Origin: Garcia nutans
Lineage: Eukaryota > Streptophyta > Magnoliopsida > Malpighiales > Euphorbiaceae
Reading direction: 5' to 3'
Assembly (NCBI GenBank): GCA_947685225.1
Contig: CANTUV010000004.1
Location: forward strand, 11,315,001 to 11,379,000
Length of the DNA stretch: 64,000 nucleotides
Position numbers and translations under genes: made by a program. The notes under the pieces are model-generated. The model searched no databases. It was given only the letters and a program-made list of their open reading frames with translations, and was not told the DNA's origin. This document shows positions 23,072 to 35,645 of this stretch, piece after piece. The stretch's first letter is position 1. Each line of letters begins with the position of its first letter.

Positions 23072-24197
23072 TTACAAAGTAAATTTTAAAAGAGTTAAAG
23101 CCAGCCATCTTGTGATGGTTAGAACTATATGGGCTTTGATTCCTATTCAAATGGGATATGCAGGCCTACTTGGAATATCAATCCAAGTACAAAGTTTACT
23201 TTGTAAAATAAATCTTTCATTCCAAATTTTAGCAGTTTGTTTCTTCCTTTTATGAACTTGTTGGAGAATGTGTGCCCATCCTAGAATCCAAAATGCTAGA
23301 GTTGGGATCCCCCTATTTTTTTTTTTTTTTTGTAATGTAACCGTTAATTTTTGTTATTTTGTTATCTTGTTATGTGTGGATGTATGAATCATATTTAATT
23401 TCATTTCGTATTATATTTTTCATATCATGAAACTCATTTTATAATTTCTTATTTAATCCAAGGCTAAACTATTTTTACTTAAAAGCCCAAACCTAGCCCA
23501 CGAATCCATCATTTGGTTCTAGACTAGTGATTTTATCCTTGGGGATAATGTTAAAGTCATTTTTAGGGCTTTTATAAAAATTTTCTCTTTTCCAAAATAA
23601 ATTTGAGAGGTGAATTTTTTTCAAAATCATTTTTCTATCAATCCGAACGTAGCCAATAAAGGCAGAGTGCCCTCAGCATTATTTTGTAAAACTCAGCCCA
23701 ATGTTTTAGTACTCCAACCTCGCATCCTTTGCAGGTCGAGCCTGAACCACTTGCGCTTGGGCCTCACAACTACTCTTTGTGTTATTTCAATAATTAAATA
23801 AGAATATAACCATTTAATTATCTTCTATTAATATCATTGATCCATTCACTCATGTACCCCATATGTTTGTGATTACTGCACTATTCTTCATGTATCAAAT
23901 ATTGATGGATGAAATGGTTGCCTATTGTTGATGACCCTCTTGAATACACCCAAATGCATTATGATAGAGGCCAACCTAGTGGGGGATATACCACTAGATT
24001 ACGTGCATGTGGAGATTTGTATGAAATGGAGAAGTTACTACCCTATATTAAGGGCTTAGAACCTATCTAATATCTATTCCATTATTATGAATTGGTGTTC
24101 CATTCACTTCATTCTTTGTTTCATCATTTGATAAATTATTACAACCCATTAATTGGAACTTTATGTTCATGATATGCTTTTATCAAAGATATCATAT
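23072..24197. other. Unassigned flank between LTRs, with one short ORF
   Basis: This continues the sequence to the left of 10050 once the solo LTR is ignored, so it predates those insertions. It contains a T run near 23318-23333 and no recognised domain except the short open frame listed separately. It may be internal sequence of an older Tat-like element, but I cannot show that. Confidence 0.35.
23909..24070 (+). CDS. Unrecognised 53-codon ORF fragment
   Basis: The frame starts MKWLPIVDDPLEYTQMHYDR and stops with TAA at 24068-24070. Its composition is protein-like, with mixed charged and aromatic residues (CGDLYEMEKLLPYIKG), unlike the low-complexity frames around it. A stop lies two codons upstream of the ATG. 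I recognise no family. It could be the tail of a retroelement accessory gene or a chance frame. Confidence 0.25.
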   Translation: MKWLPIVDDPLEYTQMHYDRGQPSGGYTTRLRACGDLYEMEKLLPYIKGLEPI

Positions 24198-25440
24198 TGT
24201 GAATGGGATTTTTGCCCCCACTCCTGGCGGAATGATTTTTGCGACTTTAGCACTGCTAGGCTCTATGCCTTAGAGAACACGGGCTTAAACCTAGAGAATA
24301 GGAGTCTCCACCCGAATGCACTGGGAAGAAAATAAAAGGAGTGAATGACTTGATTCCTAAGAAATTCTCAATCCCTACTGGGTTTAAAAAGTTGGGTACA
24401 TATGAGGGATGTGAGAAGTGACCCAGCACCCCCATAATGCCCGTTTCATTAGAACTAGTCTTCTTTTCATATTTAAATATTATTAAATTTTTAGATTATT
24501 ATAATATTATTCATATTACATGCAATTAGATTAAACATCCATCAAATTATAAACAATAAAAGGGGCACCCATACGAGATGGAAACATGCCCTTATAATGT
24601 TTAAATCCAAAGTACAAGATAAAATAGAGCATCCACTAAAGAGTGGAAACATGTCCTTTTACAACCCATTAAAATCCAAAATAATTAAACAAAAGAACAA
24701 ATAAATTAAGGCAACCACAAACTTTGGAAACATGCCTTTTACAAGTACCTTAAAATCAAAATAATAAAACAAGCATAGTTAAGCAATCAACTCGTACATA
24801 TAATTAAACGTCATATAAGAATCATACAATTAGGGTTCAATTTGTAAAATTAGGGTTTTAGTTATCAAATTGGGATTTGATTCATGGAATTAGGGTATAA
24901 TTGTCAAATTAGGACTTTAATATGCAAAATTAGGTTTTAATCCTAAAAGTAGGGTTTAATATGCAAGATTAGGGTTTTAATCCTAAAACTAAGGTTTAAC
25001 ATGCAAAATAAAACTAGGGCTTAACCTGCAAAATTAGGATTTTTATCCTAAAACTAGGATTTTAATCTTAAAACTAGGTTTAACATGCAAAATTAGGATT
25101 TTATCATCAATTTAGGTTTTTAATTACAAAGGTAATGTTTTGGATACAAAATTAGGGTTTAGAGTAAAGGTTAAGTTCTTATATTGCACCTTAGACTAAA
25201 TCAAAATAATAAATCAAAACACAGTAAACTTACAAGTTTATACAATGGTGATACTCAACTGAATTAAATGGATTTAACTAATGAAGAACATACCTATGTT
25301 GTTGGCTCCACCAAAATAATTTCCTTGAACCAAACCTTTCCCCAAGCACCATAGTATCCTTACAGATGCTAATTATTGATGATGCTACGATTTGCTTAGA
25401 TCAAAATAGGTCTTGGCTAGGCTAAATAATCTGGAGATTA
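24198..25440 (-). repeat. Truncated, diverged Tat-like LTR D
   Basis: It opens TGTGAATGGGATTTTTGCCC and continues like LTRs A and C, including the CACCC blocks with GTGGAAACATG and a run of TTAGGGTTT-like motifs (24835-25160). It is more diverged than the other copies. The outer half is missing: at about 25440-25450 it meets a truncated LTR of element E. No primer site lies to its left. Confidence 0.75.
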
Positions 25441-25450
25441 CCTATTATGT

Positions 25451-25797
25451 TCACAAGCTGATCTGGGAGTCAAACCGTTATGCCACGAGAAGGGTAAGAG
25501 TATTTCGAGACCAACTAGACGGTGGTGCATACATGTACAATTTGATTATGTTGTATTTTAATAAAAATGTATATATACATAAGTGAAATTTGGAAAAGAC
25601 AAGTTAATTTCTATATATGTAATATCATCAAAAGTATAATAATTTTGTAAATTTTTTTTAAATCAAATGTATTATTGTTTGGAACTAAGGTAAAGGTTTT
25701 AAACTGTAATGAAAAGTGACATCCTTATACTTTATATACGTATTGTATGTATATAAGGTATATGTATAGTACTTATTTAGAGTATAGGGGTGTTACA
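25451..25797 (+). repeat. 5' LTR of element E, truncated
   Basis: Only the last 347 bp remain, ending GGGGTGTTACA. They match the end of the 3' LTR closely. Sequence to the left belongs to Tat-like LTR D, so a deletion or illegitimate join removed the rest. Confidence 0.85.
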
Positions 25798-25804
25798 ATT
25801 ATTT

Positions 25805-25816
25805 TGGTATCAGAGC
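25805..25816 (+). other. Element E primer-binding site, tRNA-iMet
   Basis: TGGTATCAGAGC lies seven bases after the LTR end. It is the perfect complement of the initiator tRNA-Met 3' end. Confidence 0.9.
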
Positions 25817-28465
25817 TTAGGTTTGAGATTCTCAGCCTAAGTAGATTTAAAAAGAAAAGAGGAAAATTTTTGAAAAGTAAAATTTGTGATACATGCATAT
25901 GCATTAACACCTAGGTTGGTCTCGGATGTGGCATTATGTGATTTGTGATGTATTCGAATTACATGAGATGGATGATAGTGTGTGAATGAGGTTCTACATG
26001 AAAGTAAAGCTAGAGAAAGAAATGATATGGGAAAATTTGTACAAGTTTAATTGATAAATTAAAGAATTGAAGTTTACTTAAGTAAAGCAATTTTTGAAAT
26101 TTTTGATTATTGAAGTGTGCTTGTGAAAAAGGTCATAAAGAAAGGAATATGAGAATAATGTTGGAAATGAGTTTAAAAAAATCAAGATTTAAGTATGTAC
26201 TCTTTTCTCTAAAATTTGGATCTCTTTCTAATAAAGCTTATGTTTGGATTACTAGAGGGAGGAAATATTGTTCGATTGTTAAAAGGGATAGATATGCTAT
26301 TAAATTGAAGAAAGTATGGTGGAGTATTGAGTGAGTTGATTGGTATAGACAAAGTGTGAATATTTAAGATTTGGTTGTGTAAAGTTAAGATTTAAAAAAA
26401 AAAAAAAGGGATGATGTTGGTTAAAGTAAGGAGATATAATGGTGTTATTTGCATTGTTGTTTTAATGCAAACATTGTGATTTTAATGTTAGAAATGTGAT
26501 ATGGTTAAGTGTTGTTAAAGCTCATGTTAATGGTGGTAATATGTGAAATTTAGATTTTTGAAATGAGCTTTAATAATTGTGAAAATGATATGTTTTGATG
26601 TTACATTATGGTATATATATAATGTTTTTAAAGTTAATATTAAGAAAACAAGATTAGTAATTTGAAGTTTAGGTAAAGTAGTAAGTTTAGAGTATAGAGT
26701 TTTGATGGAATTGTAATGAGGATTATTTAGATATCGATAGTTTAATGTATATTAAGCATATGAGCTATTTTGAATGAATATTATTGCATATGAAAGTACT
26801 ACGATTTGGGTAATGTGATTGATAATATGAAAATTTGTTTTGAAATAAAGGGAAAATGACTAAGCAAGTGAAAATGAGTTACTTTAAGTAATTGGACTGG
26901 AAATGATGAACATGGATATGAAGGGTATGCTAAATGCATTTTAAAAAAATGTGAAAGAGAGATGTCACATTAGAAATGTGACTAAGATTTATGTGAAGTG
27001 TTATTATGGTTAGAGTGTATATATTTGTTGAGTTAATGAATAACCTAAGTCATGTTAAAAGAATGAGAATGATAATGTTCAATGAAAAGTAATAAATGTT
27101 AAATTTGTATGGATTGTATGTAAAAGAGGAATTAAATATAAATGTGTGATTATGTGTATACATGTATAGGATATGTGAGATGAGTTTTTCGATATGAACG
27201 TAATTGTAATATGTAAGAAATGTGGAAAGTAAGTCACATTATGAATGTGACTTGTGAATGTGTATGTGGTAGGGAAAAAAAATATGTTATTGTGTGTTTG
27301 TTGTCTTATACAATTACTTGTCTAGTGGTATTGAGAATGATATGGCATGTATTAGTGGACCTAAAAGAGATTAGTTCTTGACCTGCACAGAGCTAGACTA
27401 TGTGATGAAATTGAGAGTGGGAATGGACTCGAGTCATACTGGACAGTGAAATTTTTATTGTAATAACTGAACTTGATAATTATATAATGTTTTGGGCCCA
27501 AAGTATCCGCATGTGGAAATGTTCTATGTATATGTGTATAATAAGAGATTGCAAGGAAAAAGGGGAAGTATAATGTATGAAAATTTTTATAAGAGATGAA
27601 TTAGAATTGGAGTAATAAATGAAAGTTGTGTAAAATTTGCATATGATCGAATGTTGTGCATAAGAGATGTTAAAGATAATATTGTTGAACATTATTTAGG
27701 CTAATGATGATCAAATGATTAAGAGCAAATTGTTTTGAAATGAGTTGAAATGTGTTAACTCTTGGTGTAGCAAAAGTTTAGAGAATGAATATGTAATCTT
27801 TGCGATGCAAACTTAAAATATTTGAAAAAGAATAATAGAAGGGCAGTATTGATTAATAAGCCACAGGCGTGACCATTAATATACTATGGTCATATGATTT
27901 ATTTAGTATATTTGGCTGGTTAGTTTTGTTATCCACAGACATGGGCTTGAGATGACATGACAGTAGGATAGTTTTGGTAAGATTGATAATTATGCTTCAA
28001 GAAACATGGTCAAGAGTTATGGTTGGTATGATTATACCTTATAATTTTATGTTAGAAATCTGTTTATAATTATAAGAAGTATGGAAAGAGAAGAGAACTG
28101 TGAAAATGTATTGAGTTGTGGATAATGTGATAGAAAGGTGATTATGTAAATATAGTAATGGTATGAAAAGGTGAGGTGATGATAAATGGGAGAAATTACA
28201 AAATGTGATTGAAAGTTACACTGAATATGTTCATGGTATAAGGTGAATATGTTGATGGAAACAATGCTTAAGTGAATGAACTATGGGTAATAAATATGGT
28301 ATGAGATAATCATGAGATTTATATGAACATTGTACTAAGATAATAAAAAATAAAATATATGAATATTACAAAAATAATTTGAAGTGATTCGTTATAAATA
28401 ATCAAAATTTTAGAAAGTTGAAAAGATGGATCCGAAGAGATTAGAATTTGAATATAAGCTTGACC
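25817..28465 (+). other. Element E internal region, non-coding left part
   Basis: The first 60 bp resemble the leaders of G and H (CTTAGGTTTGAGATTCTCAG), then similarity ends. No gag-like frame follows; open frames are short and low in complexity. Two similar small inverted repeats, GTCACATT/AATGTGAC, occur near 26964-26984 and 27233-27254. Confidence 0.6.
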
Positions 28466-28949
28466 TGTAACACCCCTTCCCGACTTATGAATAAGCCGAG
28501 GAGGAATGCTACATCGGGATACGAGCTCTGGTTATGTCAGCTTACTTAATGTTCCTTATAAAAATTTTCCAAAAATTTTGACGGAGTCTCCCTTAAAATT
28601 CTAGGTCCCAAGTGTCGACAAAACTGATTTTTCTTATTTTTGAAAAACATTTTGTTTCACAATTCAACTCAAGCACACTCCCAATAATCCACCCTTATAA
28701 CCTCAACTACAATCCTGCAAGAAGAATTCACACTTCTATATTCACAACCCAACTCAATTTAAAACTATACAGTTATTATACATTACTAGATTTATATGCT
28801 ACATCAAGTTATCTCTTTGTATTGTTCAAATAAGTACATGCCAATTTCTAATACCAAAATACAAAATGAAGAGCACCACCTAAGTTTGTTGATGACCGAC
28901 AGATCGCAGGACTTCTCTACTCGCTACTGGCTCCTTGCTAATAACCTAT

Positions 28950-28987
28950 GAGTTTAGAAGAAACTAAACTCGCTAAGCATTGCTTAG
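28950..28987 (-). other. Double-hairpin module, gag-only 3' LTR
   Basis: On the minus strand CTAAGC-AAT-GCTTAG is followed at once by GAGTTTAG-TTTCTT-CTAAACTC. Both stems are perfect. Stem 2 shares no sequence with the GCGCGA stems of G and H but sits at the same place. The same module is at 33425-33462. Confidence 0.85.
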
Positions 28988-30744
28988 TGGGTACTTTAAC
29001 TAATTACGGAAAATAAATAATAAAAGCATAATGCAGTTTTAAAAGCAATGAGTCGTATTGAAAAATAATATCACAGCAAAAACAATCCATACATGCCATA
29101 TATTAAGTTATTATCATTTTATCAGTTCGCTCCACAAAGTAATTTGGTAGACTAACGTACGGTAAGGAACTAACTGAAACAACTGTATATATATTCTGTG
29201 GCTGTGGCCTTAAAAAATTGCGGACCAAGCCCTGTGGAATCTGTGGCCGAAGCCCTCGGACCGGAGTCCTATATAACTCGGGCGATTGCCCTATATAACT
29301 CAGACCGAAGTCCTATATCACCCTATATAACTCGGACCGAAGTCCTATATTAAAGCAGCACTGCATATAGCATGATATATCATACCCTTACCCTACTCAG
29401 TACTATCCCAAATACCTAGTGGAGCCAAAATTTTCATGCCATTTCTTAATCGAATATGCATTATACAATTATCGACTTATGTTTCTTATATTATTTCAAT
29501 GTGAAATATCATATTTTGTCATTTTAATAACATATTATGCTCATTTATATGCATAAGGAATCAATTGGATTACTTTTGAAAAATGACCAAATGAATATTA
29601 GCAAAATGACCATATAAATAGTAAATTCTGGTTTTGGACCCAACTTGATCCTTATTTTGAAAAATTGTATAAAATAATCTACTTGGTTAAAAACTCTAAA
29701 CTTTTTACAGAATTTATTTTTACATCTTAAAATCATTCCTTTAAAATTTTAGATCAAAATGGACACAAAATCTTGGTCAAGTAGTTCACCCAACAAGACT
29801 GCTTCAGTTGCCCTGCATCCTGGCAGCAGTTCTGAATTTTGTGAATTCCGTAAATTAAATTCAATCAATGTGGTTCCAAATTATTTTTCTCAAATACTAG
29901 ACTCACTAAAAAACAACATATCCAAAATTCAATTGAATATTATTTTTCTAAATTTTATTAAAAATCCGGAAACATGGCTGTCTCAGTCAAGGTACCTCCT
30001 AGAGCAGGTATAACAGAAATAAATTTTCCATAATCATAACCATTCCGAATTCAACTCAAAATATTTTTCAGTCATTCTAGACGTATTTAGGCACAACATA
30101 TCAAAAATTCTCTTCAATAACATTTTTCTATATTTAATTAAAAATCATACAAGTCACAGTATTTCACTAATTCTAAAACATAAAAATTTCAAGAAAATGA
30201 ACAAACAATTAGTTAAAGTACCAAACCTTGCTTTTCCTTGCTCTTCTTATCTATTTCACTTCCTTTCCTCTCTAATCTCCTTGATTTCCTATGAATTTAA
30301 CATGTCACATATGTAAGAACAAACCCTAGATATGAACATGATGCTACCTTATGATTTTCTAACAATCCTTTACTTATTCTTACTAATAATCACCATTTTC
30401 ATCATTTCCTTTAAGTAGTTTATCATTTTTCACCATAATCATCAACTTACTAATACTTTCCCAACATGAACACAATATCAAATCTTCCTAAACATAGCCT
30501 AATACCTAATTCTAATGAAAGTATAAGACCTAGGATGGTGTCTTACCTTATTTCCTATTGAATTTCACTTGAAAAATGGCTTAGACTTGAAAATTTTCTC
30601 CTTGAAAATGGAAGGGAGGGGGGAGCACGACCTAAGGAAGAAGAAAAGTGGTGATGGTGGTGTTTTTTGATCCTTTACTTGTATTTGGAAGACCAAAATT
30701 AGTTGTTTATAATTTAATTTTCATTTAATTAATTTGTTTATTTT

Positions 30745-30987
30745 CAATGGCCATGATTTGTCCAACCCATTTGGACTTAATGGCTAGGATTTGGCCACTT
30801 GAAAGTGGCTTTTTGTTCTTTTATTCAATGGCCATGATTTGTCCAACCCATTTGGACTTAATGGTTAGGATTTGGCCACTTGAAAGTGGCTTTTCGTTCT
30901 TTTATTCAATGGCCATGATTTGTCCAACCCATTTGGACTTAATGGCTAGGATTTGGCCACTTGAAAGTGGCTTTTTGTTCTTTTAAA
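30745..30987 (-). repeat. 81-bp unit tandemly triplicated
   Basis: Three near-identical units start at 30745, 30826 and 30907, each starting CAATGGCCATGATTTG. The partner LTR has one unit, near 35189. The triplication therefore arose in this copy after, or during, insertion. Confidence 0.92.
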
Positions 30988-31361
30988 TTTTTTCCGCAAA
31001 GTTATATTTAATTACAAAATCGCCCCTCCGGTGGAAATGTCCAAAATGCCCTTGTCGAAAAATTGCCCGTAACTTACAAACCGTGCGTTTTTGGGAAAAA
31101 TCGTGCTCCACCATTATGACCCGATTAATCCTGAGAAGACATTTATGGCATCCGTTAGGGTCACTATTAAGAACCGACACAACTTTTTGGAAAATTACTC
31201 TTAGGTCCTCGGCCTTTAGAAAAATTACCTTTAGGTCCCGTCGACTTCACGGGCCTCCTTTGCACACCGATTTTATTTTTGACTATCTCGAGCCTCTATT
31301 TGACCACTTATTTATGTCCTTCTTGCCTAATACTCAACTACCTAAACTTTGGGATGTGACA

Positions 31362-31380
31362 GTTCTACCTCCCTTAATTT
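31362..31380 (-). other. Gag-only element polypurine tract
   Basis: On the minus strand AAATTAAGGGAGGTAGAAC runs directly into the TG of the LTR. It is preceded by CAGGGCGAAACTT, the counterpart of the TTTCGAGGACGAAAT found before the tract in G and H. Confidence 0.8.
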
Positions 31381-31499
31381 AAGTTTCGCCCTGAAACTTA
31401 CTTATTCATGCATGATTCTTACGTGTAATTACACATCATCAATATAACTAATAATCATCACATATACACACATATGTACTCAAGACACTGATTTTGAAC

Positions 31500-32749
31500 T
31501 TATGTACTTTCATTTCCTTCTTCTGCTTTATTCTCTTCTGCCCTCATATAATATATCCTGGCTGGCGCTCTAGATTCAAGGCGATCTACTGTCTCTGATC
31601 TTGTTCCTATTTGATTACTACCTTTTTCTCTGCCTCTTCCTCTTTCTCGACCTTTACCGCTACTACTTACTACTTGTGTTCTTTCAGGAACTTTTGAAAT
31701 CTCTGTCACATTTCTAGGACAATCCTTCTTAAGGTGATCAGTGGCACCACAAAGTATACAAGCTCCAGTAACTAACCAACATTCTCCCCTATGCTTTCGT
31801 CCACAATGCTCACACGAGGGGTATGGTGTATATTCAGTCCTTCCAGAACCTTTACTTGATCCTCTGCTTATTTCTCCCGTGCTGGCTACTGAGGTAGCTT
31901 GAAAATTAGGTCCTTTAGATGGTCTTAAATTCTGCTTTACACTCATAAAGGATCCTTCACCCTTAGCTCACTTGCTAGCAGACTGATGATTACCTGGGGC
32001 ACTCTGTGCTTGCTCTCTTTTCTGTTGAATTCTCTGTTGACGATTCCTCAGATTTACTTGCACCTTTTCAACATCCAATGCTTTAACCACCAACTTTGAA
32101 AACTTTGTATTATCCAATGCCACTAGTTGTATCTTAATTTCATCATTAAGTCCTTTTAAAAATTTCTCGCATCGCTCAGCTTCAGTTTCTATTAACTTCT
32201 TTCCATACTTACTAAGGCGCTTAAACTCCTTCTCATATTCTGATACCGTCATTCTGCCTTGTTTCAAATGAATGAACTCATTGCACCTTGCAGTCAAATA
32301 TGCATCAGTGATATACCTCTTTTTAAACTCACTCTTGAAGAATTCCCAAGTTCGCTGTTCTGGTGGAACCCGCTGCTGCGTGGTATCCCACCATATGTAC
32401 GCCTCCTCTGTTAGGAGCGAGGTAGCACAAACCACTCTTTCCTCCGGAGTGCATTAATGATACTATCTAACCAATATTCTGCTTCCTCAGATCCCTCTTC
32501 ACGACCAGCCTTAAATTCCTTTGCACCATACTTTCTTAACTTCTCGATCAGGGGTTTCCTATCTCCCTCAGCAGCAGGGCCCCTTTCGGCCATTTGCTGA
32601 AAAGCTGTTGCAATCTGCCTAAGATAAGTCTCCAGACCGAGTATTTCAGCTGCTGCTGACCCTGGTCTATGAGCTTCCCTGGCATCTGCAGACCCAGATG
32701 CTTGCGATTCTACGTTTCGTTCCATAGCTTGCCACGAATCTAGAGACAT
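31500..32749 (-). pseudogene. Gag of the non-autonomous element
   Basis: It starts MSLDSWQAMERNVESQ at 32749 and ends TAA at 31500, about 415 codons. A proline- and charge-rich N-terminus leads to the retrotransposon gag domain (EEAYIWWDTTQQRVPP, then FFKSEFKKRYI and LKQGRMTVSEYEKEF). The C-terminus has a CEHCGRKHRGEC motif and a CCHC knuckle CILCGATDHLKKDC, then an arginine/glycine-rich tail. Gag would package element RNA into particles in the cytoplasm. Only two lesions are visible: a one-base shift near 32448 and TGA near 31968. No protease frame follows the gag stop. Confidence 0.88.
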
Positions 32750-32923
32750 CCTACATTGACATAAATAGCTATCTGCTTAATTCATCAACATATAACTCGA
32801 TTATCAATTCCTATCTGGCATGTACATCTACCTATTCATCATATAACTTTCTCCTTACTTTATCTTACATGGCACACATAGTTACTTTCTTACTACATAT
32901 CTTCCAGAATCGACTAAACCAAT

Positions 32924-32935
32924 GCTCTGACACCA
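32924..32935 (-). other. Gag-only element primer-binding site
   Basis: On the minus strand TGGTGTCAGAGC lies five bases inside the LTR. It matches the iMet primer site with one change. Confidence 0.85.
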
Positions 32936-32940
32936 CAAAT

Positions 32941-35640
32941 TGTAACACCCCTTCCCCACTTATGAATAAGCCGAGGAGGAATGCTACATCGGGATACGAG
33001 CTCTGGTTATGTCAGCTTACTTAATGTTCCTTATAAAAATTTTCCAAAAATTTTGATGGAGTCTCCCTTAAAATTCTAGGTCCCAAGTGTCGACAAAACT
33101 GATTTTTCTTATTTTTGAAAAACATTTTGTTTCACAATTCAACTCAAGCACACTCCCAATAATCCACCCTTATAACCTCAACTACAATCCTGCAAGAAGA
33201 ATTCACACTTCTATATTCACAACCCAACTCAATTTAAAACTATACAGTTATTATACATTACTAGATTTATATGCTACATCAAGTTATCTCTTTGTATTGT
33301 TCAAATAAGTACATGCCAATTTCTAATACCAAAATACAAAATGAAGAGCACCACCTAAGTTTGTTGATGACCGACAGATCGCAGGACTTCTCTACTCGCT
33401 ACTGGCTCCTTGCTAATAACCTATGAGTTTAGAAGAAACTAAACTCGCTAAGCATTGCTTAGTGGGTACTTTAACTAATTACGGAAAATAAATAATAAAA
33501 GCATAATGCAGTTTTAAAAGCAATGAGTCGTATTGAAAAATAATATCACAGTAAAAACAATCCATACATGCCATATATTCAGTTATTATCATTTTATCAG
33601 TTCGCTCCACAAGGTAATTTGGTAGACTAATGTATGGTAAGGAACTAACTGAAATAACTGTATATATATTCTGTGGCTGTGGCCCTAAAAAATTGCGGAC
33701 CAAGCCCTGTGGAATCTATGGCCGAAGCCCTCGGACCGGAGTCCTATATAACTCGGACGATTGCCCTATATAACTTGGACCGAAGTCCTATATTAAAGCA
33801 GCACTGCATATAGTATGATATATCATACCCTTACCCTACTCAGAACTATCCCAGATACCCAGTGGAGCCAAAATTTTCATGCCATTTCTTAATCGAATAT
33901 GCAATATACAATTATCGACTTATGTTTCTTATATTATTTCAATGTGAAATATCATATTTTGTCATTTTAATAACATATTATGCTCATTTATATGCATAAG
34001 GAATCAATTGGATTACTTTTGAAAAATGACCAAATGAATATTAGCAAAATGACCATATGAATAGTAAATTCTGGTTTTGGACTCAACTTGATCCTTATTT
34101 TAAAAAATTGTATAAAATAATCTACTTGGCTAAAAACTCTAAAATTTTTAAAGAATTTATTTTTACATCTTAAAATCATTCCTTTAAAATTTCAGATCAA
34201 ACTGGACACAAAATCTTGGGCAAGTAGTTCACCCAACCAGACTGCTTCAGTTGCCCTGCATCTTGGCAGCAGTTCTGAATTTTGTGAATTCCGTAAATTA
34301 AATTCAATCAATGTGGTTCCAAATTATTTTTCTCAAATACTAGACTCACTAAAAAACAACATATCCAAAATTTAATTGAATATTATTTTTCTAAATTTTA
34401 TTAAAAATCCGGAAACATGGCTTTCTCAGTTAAGGTACCTCCTAGAGCAGGTCTAACAGAAATAATTTTTCCATAATCATAACCATTCCGAATTCAACTC
34501 AAAATATTTTTCAGTCATTCTAGACGTATTGAGGCACAACATATCAAAAATTAGCTTCAATAACATTTTTCTATATTTAATTAAAAATCATACAAGTCAC
34601 AGTATTTCGCTAATTCTAAAACATAAAAATTTCAAGAAAATGAACAAACAATTAGTTAAAGTACCAAACCTTGATTTTCCTTGCTCTTCTTATCTATTTC
34701 ATTTCCTTTCCTCTCTAATCTCCTTGATTTCCTATGAATTTAACATGTCACATATGTAAGAACAACCCCTAGATATGAACAAGATGCTACCTTATGATTT
34801 TCTAACAATCCTTTACTTATTCTTACTAATAATCACCATTTTCATCATTTCCTTTAAGTAGTTTATCATTTTTCACCATAATCATCAACTTACTAATACT
34901 TTCCCAACATGAACACAATATCAAATCTTCCTAAACATAGCCTAATACCTAATTCTAATGAAAGAATAAGACTTAGGATGATATCTTACCTTATTTCCTA
35001 TTGAATTTCACTTTAAAAATGGCTTAGACTTGAAAATTTTCTCCTTGAAAATGGATGGGAGGGGGGAGCACGACCTAAGGAAGAAGAAAAGTGGTGATGG
35101 TGGTGTTTTTTTATCCTTTACTTGTATTTGGAAGACCAAAATTAGTTGTTTATAATTTAATTTCCATTTAATTAATTTATTTATTTTCAATGGTCATGAT
35201 TTATCCAACCCATTTGGACTTAATGGCTAGGATTTGGCCACTTGAAAGTGGCTTTTTGTTCTTTTAAATTTTGCCCCCAAAGTTATATTTAATTACAAAA
35301 TCGCCCCTCTGGTGGAAATATCCAAAATGCCCTTGTCGGAAAATCACCCGTAACTTACAAACCGTGCGTTTTCGAAAAAAATCGTGCGCCACCATTACGA
35401 CCCGATTAATCCCGAGAACACATTTATGGCATCCGTTAGGGTCACTATTAAGAACCGACAACTTTTTGAAAAATTACTCTTAGGTCCTCGGCCTTTCAAA
35501 AAATTACCTTTAGGTCCCGTCGACTTCACGGGCCTCCTTTGCACACCGATTTTGTTTTTGACTATCTCGAGCCTCTATTTGACCACTTATTTATGTCCTT
35601 CTTGCCTAATACTCGACTACCTAAACTTTGGGATGTGACA
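32941..35640 (-). repeat. 5' LTR of the gag-only element
   Basis: It is 2,700 bp, adjacent to the primer site, with the same ends as its partner. It has one copy of the 81-bp unit and carries the double-hairpin module at 33425-33462. Confidence 0.92.
33425..33462 (-). other. Double-hairpin module, gag-only 5' LTR
   Basis: This is identical to the module at 28950-28987: stem CTAAGC/GCTTAG followed by stem GAGTTTAG/CTAAACTC on the minus strand. Confidence 0.85.
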
Positions 35641-35645
35641 TGACC

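Larger units (their letters stand above)
28466..31361 (-). repeat. 3' LTR of the gag-only element
   Basis: Minus-strand ends are TGTCACATCCC and GGGGTGTTACA. It is 2,896 bp, about 196 bp longer than its partner. The excess is mostly two additional copies of an 81-bp unit (30745-30987), plus about 33 bp near 29307-29340. Confidence 0.92.
28466..35640 (-). mobile_element. Complete gag-only Gypsy element with TSD TGACC
   Basis: Two long LTRs (28466-31361 and 32941-35640) enclose only 1,579 bp. TGACC flanks both sides (28461-28465 and 35641-35645). Primer site, polypurine tract and a gag gene are all present, but protease, reverse transcriptase and integrase are absent, with the gag stop followed within about 140 bp by the polypurine tract. 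It therefore needed enzymes from another element. The two LTRs are very similar, so the insertion looks fairly recent. It sits in element E. Confidence 0.95.

Noticed and set aside
25805..25816. tRNA-like sequences at primer sites
   Set aside because: Only the 12-19 base complement of a tRNA 3' end is present; there is no cloverleaf, so these are not tRNA genes.
30747..30986. ORF with three repeats of a 27-residue unit
   Set aside because: The 81-bp DNA unit is a multiple of three, so any open frame repeats; it is LTR sequence.
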